A DNA stretch of 19,530 bases from assembly GCA_964602895.1 (NCBI GenBank), contig CAZRTG010000049.1, forward strand, positions 1-19,530, in the 5' to 3' direction. The stretch comes from JAWXBM01 sp964602895. Its GTDB lineage: Bacteria > Pseudomonadota > Gammaproteobacteria > Xanthomonadales > SZUA-36. The first letter of the stretch is position 1. Every line of letters begins with the position of its first letter. The translations under genes and the position numbers were made by a program. A model generated the notes under the pieces. The model was not told the origin of the DNA. It saw only the letters and a list, made by a program, of their open reading frames with translations, and searched no databases. Of the stretch, positions 7,513 to 14,374 are shown piece by piece.

Positions 7513-7668
7513 GATGCACCTCCGGACTTTGATACACACACTACAACTTTTCAATGTGGTCTGTTCAAGATTTATTGTGGACTTGCTTCATATTCCTACG
7601 AAAAAAAGTACCAATTATGAAGAAACCATGAAGATTGCCCCACTAACGGGCGGTACACCAATTCTCAG

Positions 7669-7689
7669 TTAATTTGCCCCGTCCCCTTT
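7669..7689 (-). repeat. Family 1 repeat, single half arm
   Basis: Exactly matches the 21-bp right arm of the family 1 palindrome (TTAATTTGCCCCGTCCCC then TTT). No matching left arm is found within 100 bp upstream, so this is a truncated or solitary half. Confidence 0.9.
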
Positions 7690-7770
7690 ATAGGTACCTG
7701 GAATATCCGGGGTCAGGCCTGACCGAAAACCGCCCGGGTCTTTGCATTCAAAGCAATTCAACAACCTGAG

Positions 7771-7776
7771 TATAAT
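7771..7776 (+). promoter_or_regulatory. Possible -10 box of the glycosyltransferase gene
   Basis: TATAAT is a perfect -10 match. The best -35 is TTCAAA at 7747-7752 with an 18-base spacer, which is weak. The predicted start site would leave a leader of about 110 bases. Confidence 0.35.
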
Positions 7777-7893
7777 GACTTGTCATTGCCGTCCCCCACT
7801 CGTTGATGGCTATTTTCTGAAATATCTCCGCTTTGTATTTCAAAGCTTCTTTGTGTTTGAACCACAGCCACTTCAGAGGAGAAAGTTTCCAAA

Positions 7894-8907
7894 TTGCCTT
7901 TTAACGACTCCACCCGGAAGCAGCCGTCTTTTCCGTCGATAGATCCGGTTCAGGATAACGGAAACCGGCCACTTTGGTCAGTGATGATCCCAACGTATAA
8001 CCCGCGGGAAGATTTCCTGGAACAGGCCATCAAAAGTGTTCTTCTGCAGGGAATCAATTTCAAGAAAATGCAGATTGAAGTCATTGATGACGGGTCAATC
8101 AATTGTGATGTAGAGGCATTGGTTGCAGCGTGGGGTAAAGGGCGTATCGCATACTTCAGGCAGCCGCACAATGTAGGCATGGTGATCAATTTCAACACCT
8201 GCATTGAACGCGCCAGGGGTCACTGGGTGCACATATTTCACGATGATGACCTGCTTCTACCCGGATTTTATGGCCATCTGGAAGCGGCCACCAGAAAACC
8301 GGCCCTGGCGGGCGCCGCTTTCTGCAGACATAATTTCATCAACCAGAATCAACATGAAACATTCAGGGCGGCTCTCGAGCAGAAAACCCGCGGATTGCTG
8401 CAGGGATGGTCCGGGCGCATAGCCAAAGCATGCAGGATTCAATGTTGTTCCATTGTCGTCAAACGAAGTACCTACGAATTGATCGGTGGTTTCGATCCTG
8501 CCGCAAGACTGTCCGCAGACTGGGAGATGTGGGTTCGTATCGCTGCTCATTTTCCGGTTTGGTACGAGCCGCAACTGCTTGCCAGCTATCGTCAACACGA
8601 GAACTCCATGACCAGTGGCTTGATGCGGTCGGCAAAAGGAATAGAGGACATCAATAATGTGATCAACCTCTACCAGGCTTACCTGCCTGCCGATGTGTAC
8701 CAGCGCTGTGCGCCCAAAGCCAGAAAACACTATGCACTTTACGCCCTGAATATTGCCCGCAGCCTGTTGAAAAAAGGGGAGTTTGAAGCGGCACAAAATT
8801 TTATCAGGGAAGGCCTCAAGTGCGACAACTCACCCGCTGTCATGCAAGTCGTGGATGATATGACGCGCCACTTACCACATTTATTTAAAGGGGACGGGGC
8901 AAATTAA
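7894..8907 (+). CDS. Glycosyltransferase family 2 (GT-A fold)
   Basis: A 337-residue family 2 glycosyltransferase, expected to move a sugar from a nucleotide-sugar onto a glycan or lipid acceptor at the cytosolic membrane face. The nucleotide-binding strand WSVMIPTYNP (near residue 28) opens the domain. The N-V-G-M-V-I-N-F-N segment leads to HDDD at 116-119, which supplies the metal/sugar-binding acidic motif, and LSADWEMWVRIA near 205-215 is the usual acceptor-side acidic region. The start is a TTG; GAGGAG lies 13 bases ahead, which is long, so the start is uncertain, but no better in-frame start precedes the domain. The final residues FKGDGAN and the stop TAA (8905-8907) come from the family 1 repeat. 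It has no sugar-pathway neighbours, so the acceptor is unknown. Confidence 0.85.
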   Translation: MPFNDSTRKQPSFPSIDPVQDNGNRPLWSVMIPTYNPREDFLEQAIKSVLLQGINFKKMQIEVIDDGSINCDVEALVAAWGKGRIAYFRQPHNVGMVINFNTCIERARGHWVHIFHDDDLLLPGFYGHLEAATRKPALAGAAFCRHNFINQNQHETFRAALEQKTRGLLQGWSGRIAKACRIQCCSIVVKRSTYELIGGFDPAARLSADWEMWVRIAAHFPVWYEPQLLASYRQHENSMTSGLMRSAKGIEDINNVINLYQAYLPADVYQRCAPKARKHYALYALNIARSLLKKGEFEAAQNFIREGLKCDNSPAVMQVVDDMTRHLPHLFKGDGAN

Positions 8908-9099
8908 TTGCTCTTTAAGGAAGCTCTGAATAATTCATCCATGAATTATCAGAGCACGCCAAACAAAAAGCGTGGTTTTTGTTTGGCTTCATTTTCAATG
9001 ATTTACAATCATTGAAAATGTTGGCACATCCATGTGCCAGGGAAGCTCTGAATAAATCAGAGTTTCCTTAACTATCAATTAATTTGCCCCGTCCCCTTT
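8887..9099. repeat. Family 1 palindrome interrupted by a family 2 element
   Basis: The arms at 8887-8910 and 9076-9099 are perfect 24-bp inverted copies, identical to those at 1252-1300. The loop is larger: without the family 2 insertion it would be 12 bases (CTCTTTAACTAT), with TTAA in its centre as the insertion site. A further CTGTCCCCTTTTCTG just outside (9101-9115) looks like a degenerate extra end. Confidence 0.93.
8915..9071 (+). mobile_element. Family 2 TTAA-bounded five-hairpin element, full copy (157 bp)
   Basis: Exactly 157 bp from TTAA to TTAA. Its second stem is GCCAAACAAAAA with TTTTTGTTTGGC and its third is CATTTTCAATGAT with ATCATTGAAAATG. Each differs from the other full copies by a paired change in both arms. 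It lies in the centre of the loop of a family 1 palindrome. Confidence 0.92.
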
Positions 9100-9199
9100 C
9101 CTGTCCCCTTTTCTGTTCCAGGCAATTCTGCGATTCGGGTATATGCTTGGGAGTATACAGGCGATAATCGCTGCCTCATTTGCAAGACACCGATCTGTG

Positions 9200-12043
9200 A
9201 TGACTTTAGTTCCCGGACAACGCTACATCTCGAATGCCGAACCTGAACTCGGTCTTGGCACCCTGATCCGGGTCGAGGGGCGCAGCATCCAGATGCTTTA
9301 TGCGACTTCGGGCGTGCTGCGCCAGTACGCCGTGCACAGCGCGCCGATTGCCCGCGCCGAATTTCGCGTCGGCCAGAAAGTGGCTGGCAAGGGCATCCAT
9401 TTTGTTATTGAACGCATTGAGGAAGTGGATGGTCTTCTGGAATACCATGGCGCCGGCAAGAAGCTCAACGAGGCGGAGCTCGATGACAGCCAGGCCATTT
9501 CCCGCGCCGACGAACGCCTGATTTCAGGTCGGGTGGATCGCGCCGATCGCTTTGATTTCCGCCAGGAGGCTCTGATGCGTCGCGCCAAGGCGCTGCGTTC
9601 GCCTGCGTGGGGGCTGGAGTCGGCCCGCATCGACCTGATTCCACACCAGTTGCGTGTGGCCGAGATCGCTGCCGCGCGCCAACCCTTGCGCATCCTGCTG
9701 GCCGATGAGGTGGGACTGGGCAAGACCATTGAAGCCGGCATGATTCTGGCCCGCCTGCTGGCCAGCGGACGCACCGGCCGTGTGCTGGTGCTGCTGCCGG
9801 AAAGCCTGGTCTATCAGTGGTTTGTGGAACTGCTGCGGCGCTTCAACCTGCAGTTCGCCCTGTTCGATGAAGAACGCTGCGAATCCATTGAAACCAGCGA
9901 CCCGCAACGCAATCCATTTCAGGACGAACAACTGATCATGACCAGCATCGGCTTTGTCAGTGGTTCGGAGAAACGCACCGGCCAGGTCATTGAGGCCGGC
10001 TGGGATATGGTCATCGTCGACGAGGCACATCACCTGGCCTGGTCACCACAAGAGGCGAGCACGGAATATCAACTGGTCGAAACCCTGGCCGGGCGCACAC
10101 CCGGCCTGATCCTGCTCACAGCTACCCCGGAGCAACTCGGCCGCAGCGGCCACTTCGCCCGTTTGCGCCTGCTCGATCCGGCCCGCTACCACGATCTCGA
10201 CAGCTATGTGGCCGAAGCCGAAGGTTATGCCGCGCTCTCCGACATCGCAGCCAGACTGCATGACGGCGATGAACTGTCCGCTGGCGACCGTCAGGAACTC
10301 TCGCAGCGACTCGGCGAAGACGAGCAATTGGCCTATGTGCTCGGCCGCCCACTGGATGACGTCGGCAGGGATATGCTGCTCGATGCCCTGATCGACCGCC
10401 ATGGCACGGGTCGTGTGATGTTCCGCAATCGACGCGCCCAGGTGGGCGGATTCCCGCGCCGGGTGCCCAGGCTGGTCACTCTCGATGGCAGCGAACTGGA
10501 TGATGCTCAGCGCCACCATCTGCTGGCCGAATTTCATACCGACCTGCAGAGCCACGTACCCGACATCGAACTGCCCTACTCCGCCGATCCGCGCCTGACC
10601 TGGCTGCTTGGGCTGATCGATCAGTTCGGTACCGAAAAGCTGCTGTTGATCTGTCGCAGTCAGGCCAAGGTACTTGTGCTTGAGGAAGTGTTGCGCCTGC
10701 GCAGCGGGGTCAAGGTGGCCCGGTTCCACGAGGGCATGAGTCTGCTCCAGCGTGATCGCAATGCCGCCTATTTTGCCGACCCCGAAGGTGCCCGCCTGCT
10801 GCTGTGCTCGGAAATCGGCTCGGAAGGCCGCAATTTCCAGTTCGCCCGTCATCTGTTGTTATGGGATCTGCCGCTCGATCCCGACCTGTTGGAGCAGCGT
10901 ATCGGCCGCCTCGACCGCATCGGCCAGAAGCACGACATCATCATCCATGCCTGCGCCTGTTCGGGCACCGCACAACACGCCCTGATGCGCTGGTACAACG
11001 ACGGCCTGGATGCATTTCGCAACTCTCCATCGGATGGCCGCGAATTGCTCAAGCGCTTTGGTGAACGCCTGGTGTATTTGGCCGAGCAGCACGCGCATGG
11101 CGGTGAGGATGCCGATTCGGAACTGGATGCCTTGATCGCCGACAGTCGCAAAACGCATGAGGAACTGTCACTGCTGGTCAACGCGGGCCGCGATCGTCTG
11201 CTGGAGCTGGCCAGTGCCCGCCAGAGCCATGCGGATCGCCTGCACCGCGCACTTACCGATGCCGACAGCAACCAGGCAGATGATGATTTCATCCTGCGCC
11301 TGTTCGAGCAGTTCGGTATCGAGAACGAGGAGATTGATGAGCACACGGTGCTGCTTGATCCCGAATACCTCAGCACCGACGTTTTTCCCGGGCTCAAGGA
11401 CGGTCCGCAGCAGGTTACTTTTGATCGCAGCACCGCACTGGCTCGCGAAGACCTCCCGTTGCTGCGCATGGATCATCCTATGGTCAGCGGTGCCGTTGAT
11501 CTGCTGCTGGAAGGCGAGCACGGCAACGCTTCATTCCTGGTCGACGACAGCTTGCCGCCGCGTACCGCCCTGCTCGAATGTGTCTACGTGCTGATCTGTG
11601 TCGCTGATCGCAAATTGGCGGTCGAACGCTATCTGCCACCACTGCCGTTGCGCACGGTCGTCGATACGCGGCAAATGCCTCGCCATGAATATCAGCCGGG
11701 CGCTCATTGCATCAGACGTGCGGCCGAACGCGAGATCGAATATTCGCGCTATCGCAAATTGCTGACCAGGCTGGTCAAGCCGATGCTGGCGCACGCCGAA
11801 ACCCTTGCCGGTGAACAGGCACAGATAAAGATCGGACACGCTCTTGCGGCGATCGAAACCGACCTCGGTGACGAGCATGCCCGTCTGGTCGCGCTGGCAA
11901 GGGTCAACCCGAACGTCCGAAGCGAGGAAATCGAAGCCATCAATACGGAACTGGAAGCCTTGCGTACGGCGATTCCACAGGCCGCACCGCGCCTTGATGC
12001 CGTACGCTTCATTTGCAGCGCAGATTTCCTCGATCTGGCCTGA
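9200..12043 (+). CDS. rapA: RNA polymerase-associated ATPase RapA (SWI2/SNF2 family)
   Basis: A 947-residue RapA, close to the 968 of E. coli. RapA binds RNA polymerase and uses ATP to recycle it after transcription. The N-terminal Tudor-like region opens with LVPGQRYISNAEPELGLGT, the family's usual beginning, which is why I chose the ATG at 9200; a frame-mate ATG at 9143 adds residues not expected in the family. Helicase motifs: Walker A DEVGLGKT (Lys175), DEAH at 274-277, LLTATP soon after, LLLCSEIGSEGRNFQ in the second RecA lobe, and QRIGRLDRIGQ with Arg567 and neighbouring arginines. The long C-terminal RapA-specific domain follows. No clear ribosome binding site or promoter is visible. 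It faces the RidA-like gene. Loss of function is not indicated. Confidence 0.96.
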   Translation: MTLVPGQRYISNAEPELGLGTLIRVEGRSIQMLYATSGVLRQYAVHSAPIARAEFRVGQKVAGKGIHFVIERIEEVDGLLEYHGAGKKLNEAELDDSQAISRADERLISGRVDRADRFDFRQEALMRRAKALRSPAWGLESARIDLIPHQLRVAEIAAARQPLRILLADEVGLGKTIEAGMILARLLASGRTGRVLVLLPESLVYQWFVELLRRFNLQFALFDEERCESIETSDPQRNPFQDEQLIMTSIGFVSGSEKRTGQVIEAGWDMVIVDEAHHLAWSPQEASTEYQLVETLAGRTPGLILLTATPEQLGRSGHFARLRLLDPARYHDLDSYVAEAEGYAALSDIAARLHDGDELSAGDRQELSQRLGEDEQLAYVLGRPLDDVGRDMLLDALIDRHGTGRVMFRNRRAQVGGFPRRVPRLVTLDGSELDDAQRHHLLAEFHTDLQSHVPDIELPYSADPRLTWLLGLIDQFGTEKLLLICRSQAKVLVLEEVLRLRSGVKVARFHEGMSLLQRDRNAAYFADPEGARLLLCSEIGSEGRNFQFARHLLLWDLPLDPDLLEQRIGRLDRIGQKHDIIIHACACSGTAQHALMRWYNDGLDAFRNSPSDGRELLKRFGERLVYLAEQHAHGGEDADSELDALIADSRKTHEELSLLVNAGRDRLLELASARQSHADRLHRALTDADSNQADDDFILRLFEQFGIENEEIDEHTVLLDPEYLSTDVFPGLKDGPQQVTFDRSTALAREDLPLLRMDHPMVSGAVDLLLEGEHGNASFLVDDSLPPRTALLECVYVLICVADRKLAVERYLPPLPLRTVVDTRQMPRHEYQPGAHCIRRAAEREIEYSRYRKLLTRLVKPMLAHAETLAGEQAQIKIGHALAAIETDLGDEHARLVALARVNPNVRSEEIEAINTELEALRTAIPQAAPRLDAVRFICSADFLDLA

Positions 12044-12068
12044 TTGGCTTCATTTATCTGAAGCGTCT

Positions 12069-12092
12069 GTAGGAGCGACCCTTGGTCGCGAC
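12069..12092 (+). repeat. GTAG-type REP sequence
   Basis: GTAGGAGCGACC-CTT-GGTCGCGAC: a GTAG head followed by a 6-bp hairpin (12075-12080 with 12084-12089). This is the form of REP elements mobilised by REP-associated tyrosine transposases (RAYTs) in pseudomonads and xanthomonads. It stands 26 bp after the rapA stop. Confidence 0.75.
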
Positions 12093-12110
12093 CTGGACGA
12101 TGGTCGGCAG

Positions 12111-12216
12111 CTTGGGTGGCTGCGCCTGAACAGGCTTTGAAAGCGGCATCGCCGCAGCAGGCAAACCTTAGACAGGCTGCTGCTGCAAGTGGAGCGATTT
12201 ACCTGCTATTTTGCCG
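12111..12216 (+). repeat. Copy 1 of a ~100-bp dispersed repeat
   Basis: From CTTGGGTGG to about TTTTGCCGCC it aligns with 13246-13347, with shared blocks GCCTGAACAGGCT, TGAAAGCGG, ATCGCCG, GACAGGCTG and AGCGATTTACCT. Small indels separate the copies. Its right end runs into the stop region of the RidA-like gene (TAG at 12208-12206). Confidence 0.75.
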
Positions 12217-12706
12217 CCCAGATTTCGTATTCCACCACGAGACCGGGAAATGCCAGTGCATCAACAATTCTCAGTGTGCCTGCAGCCGGCCTGACTTTCA
12301 CGTCTGCAAAATAATTGGCAAAGCGTCCCAGAACTTCACCAAAATCTGCGTCACTGATACCTTCAACAAGAGTGAACTCAATCCGTACTATATCGTCGCG
12401 ATCCAACTTGTTTTCCGCCAGGAAGAGATCGAACTCGTCCAGGATGAAATCGGTTTGGGCAATATAATCGCCTGGTGCAACGATCGAAAAATCAGCCTGT
12501 TGAGCTGCGATACCGGCGAACAAATAAAGCTCTTTGAAATTGGTCAACTTCAAGCCCCAGTTAAAAATGGAGCTGAAATCCGGGAGTCGTTGATTTTCTA
12601 TTGCTTCTTTCTTCAGATTTTGACGTCCTTTGCTACCAGCCTGAACTTGGGAAACAAAAGTTAGGGTGATCAAAATCGCAATAATCAAGCCTGTTAATTT
12701 ACGCAT
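12206..12706 (-). CDS. Exported RidA-like (YjgF/UK114) protein
   Basis: A 166-residue protein with a Sec signal peptide (MRKLTGLIIAILITLTF, cut near VQA-GS) followed by a RidA-fold domain. The fold is supported by LYLFAGIAAQ, GDYIAQTDFILDEF, DDIVRIEFTLVEG and the closing VDALAFPGLVVEYEIWAAK. Cytosolic RidA hydrolyses reactive enamine/imine intermediates using an Arg in the sequence PARS; here the aligned stretch is RPAAGTLRIV, with Ala at that place, so canonical deaminase activity is doubtful and a binding or other enzymatic role is possible. The ATG at 12706 is chosen because AGGAG lies 9 bases upstream; a TTG at 12712 would be too close. The gene is convergent with rapA. Confidence 0.82.
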   Translation of the reverse strand: MRKLTGLIIAILITLTFVSQVQAGSKGRQNLKKEAIENQRLPDFSSIFNWGLKLTNFKELYLFAGIAAQQADFSIVAPGDYIAQTDFILDEFDLFLAENKLDRDDIVRIEFTLVEGISDADFGEVLGRFANYFADVKVRPAAGTLRIVDALAFPGLVVEYEIWAAK

Positions 12707-12857
12707 CTTCAATATCTCCTGATGTATTCAACATCTTTGCACTCTTCAAACCAACTGGAGCTTACATCGTACCTAACTGGATTGCAGCATCCCATTACAA
12801 TCACTCTATAATCCCGACCAGGAATTTCATTCCACAAATGCCTTATGGGCCAAACCG

Positions 12858-13055
12858 CTATACCGGGATCCAATCCGGCATGGCTGTCATCTGTTGCTTC
12901 CACTTGTAAATCCGGTTACCCGCAAACCCAACTCACGGGCGATCGCAGTAACGGGTCTATTCCTCACTTCGGAAAGACGGATCGCGTCGGGCTCGAACTC
13001 TTTGCTGTATCGTATGCAGGGTGCTCTGGACTTCGGACTTGTCCTCTTGGGACAT
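12858..13055 (-). pseudogene. Decayed IS3-family transposase orfA fragment
   Basis: Pieces of a helix-turn-helix OrfA appear in three successive frames: MSQEDKSEVQ from the ATG at 13055, then IRYSKEFEPDAIRL and RPVTAIARELGLRV, then NRIYKWKQQM after a further shift. This is the usual order of the first 60 residues of IS3-type OrfA, so at least two frameshifts have broken it. No orfB follows. The sequence just upstream on the minus strand (13100-13071, TGACCCCGTTTCACGGACAC) resembles the terminal repeat of such elements, so the left end may be preserved and the rest lost. Confidence 0.75.
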
Positions 13056-13245
13056 GATTGGTTCCGTTTCGAGTGTCCGTGAAACGGGGTCATTCCAGAG
13101 TCAGCGCTTAACCACAAAACTGTCTTTCGCAGGGAATACCGTCACCATCACCATCCATCTGGGTGCCGGGGCAATGCTGGATGAACCAGACCACTTCTTC
13201 ACAGGAACTCAAATGGGAGCAATGAGTTCGGCCGTCACAGCGGAA

Positions 13246-13347
13246 CTTGGGTGGCGTAGCCTGAACAGGCTCTGAAAGCGGTATCGCCGTAGCCTGCGAA
13301 CTTTCGACAGGCTGCAGTAAGTGCAGCGATTTACCTACAGTTTCGCC
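13246..13347 (+). repeat. Copy 2 of a ~100-bp dispersed repeat
   Basis: Aligns with 12111-12216 in the same orientation, starting CTTGGGTGG and ending near ATTTACCTACAGTTTCGCC. It is followed by about 140 bp (13348-13488) that hold only the leader of the toxin gene. The two copies bracket the RidA-like gene and the IS remnant. Confidence 0.75.
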
Positions 13348-13453
13348 TGGCTTTTCAATGTAGATTCAGGTGGTACGCAAAATACCAAGGCGCACGGACG
13401 GGAATCTGAAGTGTTGAACTATTGCTCAAGCTTCATTTTCAGTGACTCACAAC

Positions 13454-13469
13454 ATAACATATATGTTAT
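13454..13469. promoter_or_regulatory. 16-bp palindrome, candidate HigA operator
   Basis: ATAACATATATGTTAT is a perfect palindrome 19 bp upstream of the toxin ATG. Type II antitoxins with a helix-turn-helix commonly bind such sites over their own promoter. The AT-rich sequence can itself supply a -10 box (TAACAT at 13455-13460), with TTCATT at 13432-13437 as a possible -35 at 17 bases. Confidence 0.6.
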
Positions 13470-13488
13470 TATCCAATCGCGACCTGAC

Positions 13489-13824
13489 ATGGCCCGTAGC
13501 ATCGAATATCCATACCGTGATGTTGAGCGCTTTGTATTGAAGCTACCGCCAACCTTGCAAGCCAGGTATCTCAGACTGACCGACCTGATGCTTGAGTTTG
13601 GCTCAAATCTGGGGATGCCGCATACCAGGCCAATGTCCAATGGACTCTTTGAGCTTCGGGTACAAGGCCAGGAAGGAATTGCCCGGGTTTTCTATTGCAC
13701 AATGGTTGGCCAGCGCATTGTCATGTTGCATGGTTTCGTCAAGAAGTCCCAGAAAACACCGTCAAGGGAACTCGCTGTTGCCAGAAATCGAATGGCTGAG
13801 GTGAAGAAAAATGAAGCACGCTGA
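13489..13824 (+). CDS. higB: HigB-like toxin (RelE superfamily, Gp49-like)
   Basis: A 111-residue member of the phage Gp49-like/HigB family; these toxins cut mRNA on the ribosome. Family features are FVLKLPPTLQARYLRL near the N-terminus, GLFELRV near residue 49, GIARVFYCT near 60, and MLHGFVKKSQKTP near 83-95 with the basic residues used for RNA contact. The reading frame is open further 5', but the family length and the palindrome at 13454-13469 place the start at the ATG at 13489; its ribosome binding site is weak. It overlaps the antitoxin gene by 14 bp, toxin first, as is usual for hig modules. It sits in an IS- and repeat-rich patch, consistent with acquisition by transfer. Confidence 0.88.
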   Translation: MARSIEYPYRDVERFVLKLPPTLQARYLRLTDLMLEFGSNLGMPHTRPMSNGLFELRVQGQEGIARVFYCTMVGQRIVMLHGFVKKSQKTPSRELAVARNRMAEVKKNEAR

Positions 13825-14131
13825 ATTAAAACTCAAGGTCCTGTCCAACCCGGAAGCGCGTTCTGCGTACGAGGGAATGGAAACAGAATTTGCGCTCTTA
13901 CGCGAAATGCTGAATGCACGTCATCGAGCTGGCCTGACTCAAGCTGAGGTCGCTGCCCGTATGGGAACCAAGGCATCAGCCATCACACGTCTTGAATCAT
14001 CGCTGAGTTCTGGCAGACACTCACCTTCGTTGGCTACCTTACAGCGCTATGCCGAAGCGGTTAGTTGCGAGCTTCAGGTAACCTTGGTTCAGTTGCCTGG
14101 CCAAAAGACCAAAAGGTCAACGAAACTCTAA
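13811..14131 (+). CDS. higA: HigA-like antitoxin (XRE-type helix-turn-helix)
   Basis: A 106-residue protein with a Xre/Cro helix-turn-helix at about residues 35-90 (LREMLNARHRAGLTQAEVA, then MGTKASAITRLES and PSLATLQRYAEAV). It would neutralise the HigB-like toxin by binding it and repress the pair through the palindrome at 13454-13469. The start overlaps the toxin's last codons, giving coupled translation. The final residues QLPGQKTKRSTKL are basic and of unknown importance. The following 243 bp (14132-14374) carry no gene. Confidence 0.88.
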   Translation: MKHAELKLKVLSNPEARSAYEGMETEFALLREMLNARHRAGLTQAEVAARMGTKASAITRLESSLSSGRHSPSLATLQRYAEAVSCELQVTLVQLPGQKTKRSTKL

Positions 14132-14356
14132 GTGCAGATTTCAAAAATTCCGATAAGCCATCGGCTAAAAACGAGTTGAGGGTATTGCTGCGGTTCAACC
14201 TCGGAATTGCAAAACCCTTTGATTCGCCATCCCGCAATACAGAGGCATTAACAGCAGAAGTTACGTAATGTCGGCTCTGGAAACAGGGGCACCGACTCCG
14301 AAACTGAACCATATTTTCTGCTTTACTCTGACCGATCATCCGGGCTAGTCCAATCT

Positions 14357-14366
14357 CGTCCCCTTT
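14357..14366 (-). repeat. Possible degenerate trace of the family 1 repeat
   Basis: CGTCCCCTTT matches the outer end of the family 1 right arm, but the adjoining TTTGCC is absent. It lies 9 bp from the stop codon of the OPT transporter gene, a position like that of the better copies. Chance is possible. Confidence 0.35.
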
Positions 14367-14374
14367 AAATCCCT

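Larger units (their letters stand above)
7513..7893. other. Divergent intergenic region (381 bp)
   Basis: No gene is visible. It holds the leader of the DUF1800 gene on the minus strand (about 7513-7650, no convincing promoter boxes), a half copy of the family 1 repeat (7669-7689), a CAGGCCTGACC short palindromic stretch near 7712-7722, and a possible promoter (TATAAT at 7771) for the glycosyltransferase. A purine-rich GAGGAG at 7875-7880 precedes the glycosyltransferase start. Confidence 0.6.

Noticed and set aside
10043..10852. A 269-codon minus-strand frame within rapA
   Set aside because: It is a shadow of the rapA helicase domain, with composition typical of antisense frames in GC-rich genes.
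12709..12903. A 64-codon minus-strand frame between the IS remnant and the RidA-like gene
   Set aside because: No recognisable family, it overlaps the decayed orfA in another frame and leads straight into the RidA-like gene's ribosome binding site; probably chance.
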